The notes under the pieces: generated by a model
Seen by the model: only the letters and a program-made list of their open reading frames with translations
Databases searched by the model: none
Told to the model about the DNA's origin: nothing
Assembly (NCBI GenBank): GCA_004791255.1
Contig: SRUQ01000007.1
Location: 186,001 to 250,000 of the forward strand
Source: a bacterium M00.F.Ca.ET.205.01.1.1
Lineage (GTDB): Bacteria; Pseudomonadota; Alphaproteobacteria; Rhizobiales; Rhizobiaceae
Direction: 5' to 3'
DNA length: 64,000 nucleotides
Shown: piece by piece, positions 24,977 through 32,553 of the stretch
How the letters are laid out: each line of letters opens with the position of its first letter
Numbering within the stretch: the stretch's first letter is position 1
Position numbers and translations under genes: made by a program

Positions 24977-26017
24977 ATGACGACAGGCGGCACGCGCTCG
25001 AACATGATGGCTGGGGTGATATTCCTGGCAATGATGGCATTCTCAGCCGCACTCGTGGCCGGGTTCTTCGGCAGATTGCATCCGGCGTTCGATTCGTTCT
25101 CGCATTTCCGCATTCATCTCAGCGTGCTGACGGCGCTGCTGGCGCTGCCATTGCTTGCCAGCTCCTACTACCGGCTGCAGGCGGCAGCGGGGCTTCTCTT
25201 CGCCATCGCCTGCCTCGCCACCACGGCAAGCGCATTGCCCAGGCTGTGGCCGCAGCAGGCGGTCGCCAAGCCCGCCGACCAGACTATCTACAGCCTGTTG
25301 CAGATGAACCTGCGCTTCAACAATCCGACACCGAAGAAAGTGCTGTCGCTGATCGGCCGCACCAACCCTGACGTGATCACCCTCGACGAAGTATCGGCGA
25401 TGTGGACAACCGAGCTCGGCTACATCGCCAGCGCCTACCCCTACCGCATCCTTTGTGACTACCCGAACGGTGTCTTCGGCGTCGCCTTGCTGTCGCGCCG
25501 TCCCTTCGCTACCGGCACCGCGCCGCATTGCGAGCCGCGCGGCGCGATGGCAACCGCCACCATCGATTTTGGCGGCATATCCGTCGATGTCGCCGCGATC
25601 CATTTGAGCTGGCCCTGGCCGAAGGAACAATATTGGCAGATCGGCGAGTTGGCGGAACCATTGGCCGCGCTCGGCGAGACCGCGATCATGGCCGGAGACT
25701 GCAACGCCGTGCCGTGGAGTGCGGCAGTGCGGCGCGTGGCGGCACTTGGCCGCCTGAGCGTCATGGCGTCCGCCGGACCGACCTGGATCCACCGCACGCT
25801 GCCCGATTTCCTGCGCCGCTTCGCCGGCCTGCCTATCGACCAGGTGTTCAGCAAGGGCGGGGTTACGATCCTGTCGTCGGCGCGGCTGGAAGATACCGGC
25901 TCCGACCATCTTCCAGTGCTGGTCGAGTTCACGCTAAAGCCTGACGATAAACAGCCTGAGCATGAGCACGCCACAGCGCTCGCGGCGAGCGACTTGTCAA
26001 CCAAGCCGCACGGCTGA
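24977..26017 (+). CDS. membrane-anchored endonuclease/exonuclease/phosphatase family protein
   Basis: A 346-residue protein. Residues 1-85 contain three membrane segments (VIFLAMMAFSAALVAGFF, LSVLTALLALPLLASSYY, LLFAIACLATTASAL). The C-terminal domain is of the exonuclease-endonuclease-phosphatase type, with LLQMNLRFNN, PDVITLDEVS (metal-binding Glu), GVALLSRRP, AAIHLSWPW, IMAGDCNAVPWS and DTGSDHLPVLVEF. Members act on nucleic acids, phosphoesters or lipids; the substrate is unknown. The catalytic domain probably faces the periplasm. The ATG at 24977 is the first that keeps the membrane part; its ribosome-binding site is weak, and the frame is open upstream through the amn gene. Confidence 0.82.
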   Translation: MTTGGTRSNMMAGVIFLAMMAFSAALVAGFFGRLHPAFDSFSHFRIHLSVLTALLALPLLASSYYRLQAAAGLLFAIACLATTASALPRLWPQQAVAKPADQTIYSLLQMNLRFNNPTPKKVLSLIGRTNPDVITLDEVSAMWTTELGYIASAYPYRILCDYPNGVFGVALLSRRPFATGTAPHCEPRGAMATATIDFGGISVDVAAIHLSWPWPKEQYWQIGELAEPLAALGETAIMAGDCNAVPWSAAVRRVAALGRLSVMASAGPTWIHRTLPDFLRRFAGLPIDQVFSKGGVTILSSARLEDTGSDHLPVLVEFTLKPDDKQPEHEHATALAASDLSTKPHG

Positions 26018-26081
26018 CGCGTCACACGAGCGGAACATCCGCGCCGCGGCGAAGCGTTGAGATGGCGAACGAATTGCTCGT

Positions 26082-26678
26082 TCAATGTTTCCCGATCAAG
26101 GCTGCGATCAGATGTTCGACATGACCGCCATTGCTGTGCTCGCGCCGATCGAAGGCATTTTGTCTGGCCTCATATTCGGCATAGACAGTCTTGATACGAA
26201 GCTGCGCCTCGCGGCGCGCCTTATAGCAAGACGGGTCGTTGGCCGTCCGCAAGCCGGCTATCGACCTTTCCGTGGCGCGCATCATCTCCTTGGCGATGCG
26301 CCCATGTGTTTCCTCATGGGCGCGAACACCGGCGAAAAACCTGTTCCAGCGGCTCTTCAGCGCCGGCGTCACGGGCGAAGCGATACGAGGGAAGGTGTAG
26401 TACAGGTTGAGCGTTCCATTGACCCTCCGCAGCCGGCAGACGCCGTTGTCCTGACCTCCGCCGAGATCCCAGTCGACGGTGTAGGCAGTTGTGGCGATGG
26501 CATGGGTCATGAAGCCGTGCTTGGGGCCCTTGCGGTCCATCGCGTCGATGAGGCCTGTACCCGAACTTCCCGTGATGGCGTAGGTCCGCGTCTGGACGAC
26601 TGCCCTGGTGCCGGCCAACGCCTCTGGCGCGCATAGCGTCCCTATGGCGACGAGGCATGTCACAACGGTGCGGCGCAT
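26082..26678 (-). CDS. DUF922 secreted putative zinc peptidase
   Basis: A 198-residue protein with a signal peptide (MRRTVVTCLVAIGTLCAPEALA) and the DUF922 fold: RTYAITGSSGTGLIDAMDRKGP, AYTVDWDL, then the HEETHG motif (HExxH at residues 121-125) that suggests zinc-dependent proteolysis. The family is predicted, not proven, to be peptidases. Two cysteines (C81 and C155) may form a disulfide. It converges with the exonuclease-family gene. Confidence 0.85.
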   Translation of the reverse strand: MRRTVVTCLVAIGTLCAPEALAGTRAVVQTRTYAITGSSGTGLIDAMDRKGPKHGFMTHAIATTAYTVDWDLGGGQDNGVCRLRRVNGTLNLYYTFPRIASPVTPALKSRWNRFFAGVRAHEETHGRIAKEMMRATERSIAGLRTANDPSCYKARREAQLRIKTVYAEYEARQNAFDRREHSNGGHVEHLIAALIGKH

Positions 26679-26817
26679 CGGCCCTTCTCCCTATCCCTGA
26701 AGAAGGAAACCACAAGCCGGTGACCGTTTCAACGCCTCTTCTGGCCTGGATGCCGTCGCAGCCAGCCCTCGCCTACATTTTGCTGCCGCCGCGCCCTAGA
26801 TGGCCCGGCGGCGCGGG

Positions 26818-28497
26818 TCACATACCCTGGTAGACCGGTCCTTCACCACCCTGCGGCGGCACCCAGTTGATGTTCTGGTTCGGGTCCTTGATATCGCAGG
26901 TCTTGCAGTGGACGCAGTTCTGCGCGTTGATGACGAAGCGTACGTCCTTGGCCGCGGGATCGGCAGCGGCGTTGCCGTCCTTGTCAACCCATTCGTAGAC
27001 GCCGGCCGGGCAATAGCGTGTCGAGGGCCCTGCAAAGACATCGTGCTCGGAGCGCTGCTGCAGCGCCATGTCGCCGACGACGAGGTGCACCGGCTCGTTT
27101 TCCTCGTGGTTGGTGTTGGACAGGAACACCGAGGAGAGGCGGTCGAAGGTCAGCACGCCATCCGGTTTCGGATAAGCGATCTTGCTGTGCTTCGATGCCG
27201 GCTCGAGCGCCGCATAGTCGGCCTTGCCGTGCTTCAGCGTGCCGAAGGGCGAGAAGCCAAACAGCGTGTTCAGCCACATGTCCAGCCCGCCGATGCCGAC
27301 GCCGACGATGGTGCCAAAGCGCGACCACAGCGGCTTGACGTTGCGCACCTTCTTCAAATCCTTGCCGATGTCGGTCGCGCGCCAGGCCGCCTCGTAGGAG
27401 GAAAGCTCGTCATTGGCGCGTCCGGCGCCGATCGCCTCGGCGACATGCTCGGCCGCCAGCATGCCCGACAGCACGGCGTTGTGCGAGCCCTTGATGCGCG
27501 GCACGTTGACGAAGCCCGCCGCACAACCCATCAGCACGCCGCCCGGGAATGAAAGCTTCGGCACCGACTGCCAGCCGCCCTCGGTGATGGCGCGGGCGCC
27601 GTAGCCGATGCGCTTGGCGCCCTCGAAAGTGCCTTTGATCGCCGGATGGGTCTTGAAGCGCTGGAATTCCTCGAACGGCGACAGATAGGGGTTCTTGTAA
27701 TTGAGGTGGAGGACGAAGCCGACAGCGACCTGATTGTCCTCCAGATGGTAGAGGAAGGACCCGCCGCCGGTCTTGAGGTCGAGCGGCCAGCCGAAGGAAT
27801 GCTGGACAAGGCCCGGCCGGTGGTTCTCCGGCTTGACCTGCCAGAGCTCCTTGAGGCCGATGCCGTATTTGCCCGGCTCACGGCCATCGGAAAGCTTGTA
27901 TTTGGCGATGAGCTGCTTGGCGAGCGAGCCGCGCGCGCCCTCGCCGATCAGCACATATTTGCCCATCAGCGCCATGCCCGGCGCGAAGCCCGGGCCGTGC
28001 GAGCCGTCCTTCTCGACGCCCATGTCGCCGGTGACGACGCCGGTGACGGCGCCTTCTTCGTTGTAGATGAGGCCGGCAGCGGCGAAGCCGGGATAAATTT
28101 CGACGCCGAGCGCTTCGGCCTTGGTCGCCAGCCAGCGGCAGACATTGCCAAGTGAGACGATGTAGTTGCCGTGATTGTTCATCAGCGGCGGCATCATGAT
28201 GTTGGGCAGGCGGAACGAGCCGGCCGGGCCAAGCACCAGGAAATGATCCGCCGTCACCGGCGTCTTGAACGGATGGCCCTCCTCCTCGCGCCAGCCGGGC
28301 AGCAAGCGGTCGATGCCGATTGGATCGACGACGGCGCCTGACAGGATGTGGGCACCGACCTCGCCGCCCTTTTCCAGAACGACGACGGAAAGCTCGGGAT
28401 TGACCTGCTTGAGGCGAATGGCGGCGGCAAGGCCGGCGGGACCGGCGCCGACGATGACCACGTCGAATTCCATGCTTTCGCGTTCGATATCGCTCAT
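26818..28497 (-). CDS. electron-transfer flavoprotein-ubiquinone oxidoreductase
   Basis: A 559-residue membrane-associated FAD and 4Fe-4S enzyme that takes electrons from ETF, reduced by acyl-CoA dehydrogenases such as the isovaleryl enzyme at 13654, and reduces ubiquinone. The N-terminal FAD motif is FDVVIVGAGPAGLAAAIRL. The central part has GAHILSGAVVDP, FAPGMALMGKYVLIGEGARGSL and GCAAGFVNVPRIKGSHNAVLSGMLAAE. The C-terminal iron-sulfur domain has CPAGVYEW and NCVHCKTCDIKDPNQNINW. The ATG at 28497 has CGGAGGGG upstream; a TTG one codon earlier is not needed. Single gene. Confidence 0.95.
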   Translation of the reverse strand: MSDIERESMEFDVVIVGAGPAGLAAAIRLKQVNPELSVVVLEKGGEVGAHILSGAVVDPIGIDRLLPGWREEEGHPFKTPVTADHFLVLGPAGSFRLPNIMMPPLMNNHGNYIVSLGNVCRWLATKAEALGVEIYPGFAAAGLIYNEEGAVTGVVTGDMGVEKDGSHGPGFAPGMALMGKYVLIGEGARGSLAKQLIAKYKLSDGREPGKYGIGLKELWQVKPENHRPGLVQHSFGWPLDLKTGGGSFLYHLEDNQVAVGFVLHLNYKNPYLSPFEEFQRFKTHPAIKGTFEGAKRIGYGARAITEGGWQSVPKLSFPGGVLMGCAAGFVNVPRIKGSHNAVLSGMLAAEHVAEAIGAGRANDELSSYEAAWRATDIGKDLKKVRNVKPLWSRFGTIVGVGIGGLDMWLNTLFGFSPFGTLKHGKADYAALEPASKHSKIAYPKPDGVLTFDRLSSVFLSNTNHEENEPVHLVVGDMALQQRSEHDVFAGPSTRYCPAGVYEWVDKDGNAAADPAAKDVRFVINAQNCVHCKTCDIKDPNQNINWVPPQGGEGPVYQGM

Positions 28498-28715
28498 CAA
28501 CCCCTCCGCACTGGCTTATCCCATTCGGGCATCTTGCTGGCTCCTGCGCTGCATAGCGCATCAATTGGCGACAGGAAACCGGCGCATACGTGACAATGCG
28601 GTTTTGGCCAAAAAGTCGCGCACCATGCGGCAGGGACGGGTGTTTCGCCGGGCGAGGCGGCAAGATTTACGTTTTTAATTGTTCGACAGCTTGCTTATCG
28701 GCCATACTTCACGCC

Positions 28716-29360
28716 ATGCGCATTCCTGGGCCAGGCGGCTTTTCATCGACGCGCTTTCCATCAACGCCCGGCCGGGCCGGCCTGGCGCTCCTTGCGGCCC
28801 TCCCACTGCTGGCGCCGGTTCTTGCTTTCGCAGATGAGGTGAAGGTCTGGGCCGCGGGCGCCTATTCCTTCTCCGACGAGCTTGGCGGGTTCCGCATCAC
28901 CGGCGCTTCCGGCACCGGCACCAAGGACGATCCGCTTGTTATCACCGAGGAGCTGAATTCGGCGACGCCGGTGACACTGACCATCCGCACGACCAAGCCG
29001 ATCCAGGCCTTCGGCAAGGCCGGCGAATTCGCCAACGGCGTCATGTATATGCGCCTCAACGTGCTCAACAACAGCGGCCAGGCCTGGGTCGAATTCCAAT
29101 TCGAACTACAGGAGATCCTCGACCAGCCGAGCGTGTTCGGCGACGGGCTTTCCTTCGACCAGCGCAACAAGACGCCCGACAACATCGTGTCGAGCAACTT
29201 CGCCGATTTCGACCGCGACTTCGAACCCTATGACCGGCTGCTGTTTCGCAATGGCAAGGTCGATCCGCTCAAGACCGTCAGTTTCGAATTCCTGGTCACC
29301 GACTACACGCCGCGCTGGACTTTTTATCTGGTGCAGGATCCGCGCATACCGACGGGATAG
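28716..29360 (+). CDS. hypothetical exported beta-rich protein
   Basis: A 214-residue protein I do not recognise. The N-terminus up to about residue 40 is a long signal peptide ending in PVLAFA|DEVKVW. The mature part has alternating hydrophobic and polar residues suggesting beta structure (LVITEELNSATPVTLTIRTTKPIQAFG, YMRLNVLNNSGQAWVEFQFELQEIL, TVSFEFLVTDYTPRWTFYLVQDPRIP). No cysteines or catalytic motifs stand out in the mature part. It is probably periplasmic. The start at 28716 is the ATG nearest the signal peptide; the frame stays open upstream. It lies 50 bp before the uracil-DNA glycosylase gene, perhaps as an operon. Confidence 0.72.
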   Translation: MRIPGPGGFSSTRFPSTPGRAGLALLAALPLLAPVLAFADEVKVWAAGAYSFSDELGGFRITGASGTGTKDDPLVITEELNSATPVTLTIRTTKPIQAFGKAGEFANGVMYMRLNVLNNSGQAWVEFQFELQEILDQPSVFGDGLSFDQRNKTPDNIVSSNFADFDRDFEPYDRLLFRNGKVDPLKTVSFEFLVTDYTPRWTFYLVQDPRIPTG

Positions 29361-29410
29361 GGCAAGCAGCCAACCTTGCAAAATGCCGTCGCGCGGACGA
29401 TGGTGGCGCC

Positions 29411-30286
29411 ATGACTGCCGCCTCCCCCAACCACCCGATCGATATCGCCGAGTTGCTGGCCTTCTATGCCAGCGTTGGCGTTGACGAGGCGCTGGAGGAC
29501 GAACCGGTCAACCGCTTCGCGGAGCCCGCCCCGAAGGCCGCGCCACGCGCAACGGCAACTGCCGCGCCGCCCGTTGAGAGCGCGGCGCCGCCACGGACCA
29601 CGGCACCGCCGCGCCTCGATGCAAGCGGGTTGCCGGATGCTCCGGCAGCGCGGCCGCCCACCTCGACCGTGCCCGACGAAGCGCAGGCGGCGCTGGCACG
29701 GCAGATGGCATCGGCAGCGTCGACGCTCGACGAGCTTCGCCGGCAGATGGCGTCTTTCGAGGGCTGCAATCTCAAGGCCACCGCCAAGAACCTGGTGTTC
29801 GCCGACGGCAATCCGGAAGCTGACGTCATGCTGGTCGGCGAGGCGCCCGGCCGCGACGAGGACATAGAGGGCCTGCCATTCGTTGGCCGTTCCGGTAGGC
29901 TGCTCGACCGCATGCTGGCGGCGATCGGCCTCGACCGCACCTCGGTCTACATCGCCAACGTCATCCCCTGGCGGCCGCCGGGCAACCGCACGCCGACGCC
30001 GCACGAGACCGAAATCTGCCGGCCGTTCATCGAGCGGCAGATCGAACTGGTCAATCCCAAGGTGCTGGTCAATCTCGGCGGCCCATCAGCCAAGACCTTG
30101 CTCGACACCTCGGAAGGGATTCTCAGGCTGCGCGGCAACTGGCGCGTCCACACCACGGCCTCCGGCATCGCCATCCCGGCCATGCCGACACTGCATCCCG
30201 CCTATCTGTTACGCACGCCCGCGCACAAGAAACTGGCGTGGCGGGATTTTCTCGAGGTCAAGGCGAAGCTGAGGGGCTTGGGGTAA
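29411..30286 (+). CDS. uracil-DNA glycosylase, family 4-like
   Basis: A 291-residue protein. The first 110 residues are a Pro/Ala-rich extension; the rest is a family-4 type uracil-DNA glycosylase that removes uracil from DNA in base excision repair. Motifs: VGEAPGRDEDIEGLPFVGRSGRLLDRML (GEAPGRDED is the water-activating loop), NVIPWRPPGNRTPTPHE, and the C-terminal PTLHPAYLLR with the conserved His. Of the four cysteines that usually bind 4Fe-4S in this family, only two positions remain (EGCNLK and TEIC); the C-x-x-C partner and the KCRPP cysteine (here PWRPP) are absent, so it may lack the cluster. Confidence 0.87.
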   Translation: MTAASPNHPIDIAELLAFYASVGVDEALEDEPVNRFAEPAPKAAPRATATAAPPVESAAPPRTTAPPRLDASGLPDAPAARPPTSTVPDEAQAALARQMASAASTLDELRRQMASFEGCNLKATAKNLVFADGNPEADVMLVGEAPGRDEDIEGLPFVGRSGRLLDRMLAAIGLDRTSVYIANVIPWRPPGNRTPTPHETEICRPFIERQIELVNPKVLVNLGGPSAKTLLDTSEGILRLRGNWRVHTTASGIAIPAMPTLHPAYLLRTPAHKKLAWRDFLEVKAKLRGLG

Positions 30287-30344
30287 GGCGCCATAACCTG
30301 CGAGGTAATTGAATTGCGCCCCTCGCCGCCTTAGTCATGCGGCT

Positions 30345-31160
30345 ATGACCACGACAGAAACCTCCGCCGGAAGCCTCATTCGCGAATGGCGTACGCGCCG
30401 GCGCATGTCGCAACTCGACCTCGCCATGGAAGCCGAGATATCGCAGCGGCATCTGAGCTTTGTCGAGAGCGGCCGGGCCGCGCCCTCACGCGACATGGTG
30501 CTGCATCTGGCCGAGCAGTTGTCGATCCCGCTTCGGCAGCGCAATCAATTGCTGCTGGCGGCAGGTTTCGCGCCGAGCTTCAGCGAAAGGCCGCTCAGCG
30601 ACACGACGCTGGCGCCGGCGATGGCGGCGGTGGAGATCGTGCTCAAGGGACATGAGCCGTTTCCGGCACTGGCTGTCGACCGGCATTGGAACCTGGTTTC
30701 GGCGAATGCCGCGATTGCTCCTTTCCTCGCCGATGTCAGCGACACTTCGCTGCTGACGCCGCCGGTCAATGTGCTTCGCCTGTCCCTGCACCCCGGCGGC
30801 ATCGCGCCGCGTATCGTCAACCTGCAGGAATGGCGCACGCATCTGCTGGAGCGGCTGAAGCGCCAGAACGATGCCACCGGCGATCCCCTGTTGATCGAAT
30901 TGGAGCGCGAGTTGCGCACCTATCCGTCCGGCTTGAAAAGTGGACGGCCAGCGCCCATCGAGCCCGATGGCATTGTCCATCCGCTACGGCTCGCGCATGG
31001 CGATCAGGTGCTGTCCTTCATCAGCACCATCACCGTGTTCGGCACGCCGCTGGACGTGACGCTGTCGGAACTGGCGATCGAATCGTTCTTCCCGGCGGAC
31101 GAGCAGACACGGGCGGTGCTGGTGCGGCTGGGGAAGGAGCGGGCCGGAAATAATTCATAG
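30345..31160 (+). CDS. XRE-family regulator with MmyB-like ligand domain
   Basis: A 271-residue regulator. The N-terminal helix-turn-helix (LIREWRTRRRMSQLDLAMEAEISQRHLSFVESGRAAPSRDMVLHLAEQLSIPLRQRNQLLLAAGFAP) belongs to the Cro/C1 type. The C-terminal part (PFPALAVDRHWNLVSANAAIAPFL...NVLRLSLHPGGIAPRIVNLQEWR) is the MmyB-like PAS-type ligand-binding domain. Such regulators often control a neighbouring oxidoreductase; no obvious target adjoins it here. The ATG at 30345 is chosen since the helix-turn-helix starts soon after; the frame extends 12 codons further upstream. Confidence 0.87.
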   Translation: MTTTETSAGSLIREWRTRRRMSQLDLAMEAEISQRHLSFVESGRAAPSRDMVLHLAEQLSIPLRQRNQLLLAAGFAPSFSERPLSDTTLAPAMAAVEIVLKGHEPFPALAVDRHWNLVSANAAIAPFLADVSDTSLLTPPVNVLRLSLHPGGIAPRIVNLQEWRTHLLERLKRQNDATGDPLLIELERELRTYPSGLKSGRPAPIEPDGIVHPLRLAHGDQVLSFISTITVFGTPLDVTLSELAIESFFPADEQTRAVLVRLGKERAGNNS

Positions 31161-31242
31161 CCGGTCCCTGCTCTTCGCTGCAGCTCTCAGCCCTTCAGGC
31201 GTTCAAGTCCTCTGAAACGTCCACTGGACCTTTCAATCCAGA

Positions 31243-31305
31243 CCGAACTTTCACCGTTCGGCGTTCGGAAAGCCAAGCAATTGGCTTTCCGTCCGCCAGG
31301 CGGAC
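31243..31305. other. three tandem hairpins between convergent genes
   Basis: Three short perfect stems in a row: CCGAAC/GTTCGG (31243-31261), GGAAAGCCAA/TTGGCTTTCC with a GCAA loop (31267-31290), and GTCCGCC-A-GGCGGAC (31291-31305). They lie between the convergent XRE-regulator and DMT-transporter genes, the last only six bases from the transporter stop. They may act as a two-way terminator, though no T-run is present. Confidence 0.45.
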
Positions 31306-31311
31306 CTCTCC

Positions 31312-32283
31312 TCAGCCCTGTGGCGGCGTCGCCGTCCTGGTGCGCGTACGCTCAAGACCCAGTTGCCGTTCGCGCCAGATGATGAAGATGCCGGCGGCGA
31401 CCACGATCACTCCGCCGACCAGTGTACTGAGCGAGGTCACGTCGCCGAACACGAGATAGCCGACGACGACGCCTAGGAGCATGGAGGTGTATTCGAACGG
31501 CGCCACGACCGAAGCCTCGGCGTGACGATAGGCCGAGGTCATCAGGATTTGGCCAAGGCCGCCGCAGAAGCCGGCCATAATAAGGAGCGCGGCTTGTGCT
31601 GGCGCAAGCGCCTGCCAGCCGAAGGGCAGCGTCAGCAGCGAGAGCACGCTCGCGGTCGACGAGAACCACAACACGATGGTTGCCGTCTTTTCCGTCTGCA
31701 CGAGATTGCGCACCAGCAGCATGGCTACAGCCGAGATCGCCGCCGCGACAAGCGCGGCGATGACGCCAAGCAGTTCCTGATCGTCGAGTCCCTGGTCCGA
31801 ATTGAGCAACGTCAGTTCCGGCCAGGAAATGATGAGCACGCCAATGAGACCGACGGCGACCGCGCTCCAGCGATAGACCCGGATCGTCTCGCCGAGGAAG
31901 ATCGAGGAAAACACCACGACCAGCAGCGGCTGGGCGTAGTTCAAGGTGATCGCCTCCGGCAACGGCAGGCGAGTCAATGCGAAGAAGCCAAGCCCCATGG
32001 CGCCGACACCGACGACGCCGCGCGCGACGTGGTTGAACGGTCGTTTCGTAACGAATGCCGTGCCTAGCTGCCCTTTCAACGCCAGGAAGGCAATGATCGG
32101 GAAGATGGCAAAGAAGGACCGGAAAAAGACGATCTGGCCGGCGGGCACATCGCCGGCCGCCTTGATGCAGGTCTGCATGCCGACGAAAACCGCGACCGAG
32201 ACGATTTTGAGCGCAATGCCTCTCAGCGTGCCGTGGCCACTGGCATGGTCGTCTGCCTCGTCCGGTTTCGCCCCTGATGTCAC
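31312..32283 (-). CDS. DMT-superfamily (EamA) transporter
   Basis: A 323-residue inner-membrane protein with about ten transmembrane helices in two EamA halves (GIALKIVSVAVFVGMQTCIKAAG; VFFRSFFAIFPIIAFLALKG; ALTRLPLPEAITLNYAQPLLVVVFSSIFLGE; second-half equivalents AYRHAEASVVAPFEYTSMLLGVVVGYLVFGD). Members export metabolites or amino acids; the substrate is unknown. The start is chosen as the GTG at 32283: it overlaps the TGA of a small upstream ORF as GTGA, suggesting coupled translation, and the first predicted helix begins about 28 residues later. The frame remains open for 97 more codons upstream but carries no membrane segments. Confidence 0.85.
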   Translation of the reverse strand: MTSGAKPDEADDHASGHGTLRGIALKIVSVAVFVGMQTCIKAAGDVPAGQIVFFRSFFAIFPIIAFLALKGQLGTAFVTKRPFNHVARGVVGVGAMGLGFFALTRLPLPEAITLNYAQPLLVVVFSSIFLGETIRVYRWSAVAVGLIGVLIISWPELTLLNSDQGLDDQELLGVIAALVAAAISAVAMLLVRNLVQTEKTATIVLWFSSTASVLSLLTLPFGWQALAPAQAALLIMAGFCGGLGQILMTSAYRHAEASVVAPFEYTSMLLGVVVGYLVFGDVTSLSTLVGGVIVVAAGIFIIWRERQLGLERTRTRTATPPQG

Positions 32284-32402
32284 GCTGGCGATGCGTCCCT
32301 GGTGGTCGAAGGCAGGTTGCGGGACTCGAAATGGAAGAACGGGAAATTGTCGGCGCGCGGCATGGAAGCGCCCATCCCGAACTTCGGTGTGACGACGGTC
32401 AT
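32280..32402 (-). CDS. small upstream ORF overlapping the DMT transporter start
   Basis: A 40-codon frame starting MTVVTPKFGMGASMPRADN, with a phenylalanine cluster (FPFFHF, all TTC codons) in the middle, and ending DASPA-stop. A GCGAGG site lies 7-12 bases before its ATG at 32402. Its TGA overlaps the GTG of the transporter (GTGA), the usual arrangement for translational coupling. I recognise no family. It may be a leader peptide or a short gene co-translated with the transporter. No terminator-like hairpin lies between, so classical attenuation is not shown. Confidence 0.42.
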   Translation of the reverse strand: MTVVTPKFGMGASMPRADNFPFFHFESRNLPSTTRDASPA

Positions 32403-32553
32403 GAATGCCTCGCAATGGCGGAAAAGGAAGCCCTGAAATAGGCTCTGCCGCAGTTTTGTCGAGGGGCCGTTTCGTGTAAAGAGCGCGGGCTTCAAATTTT
32501 TTGGACCAGGCGGATGATGTCCGGTCCCCGGAAAAGACAGGAAAAGCCAGGGA

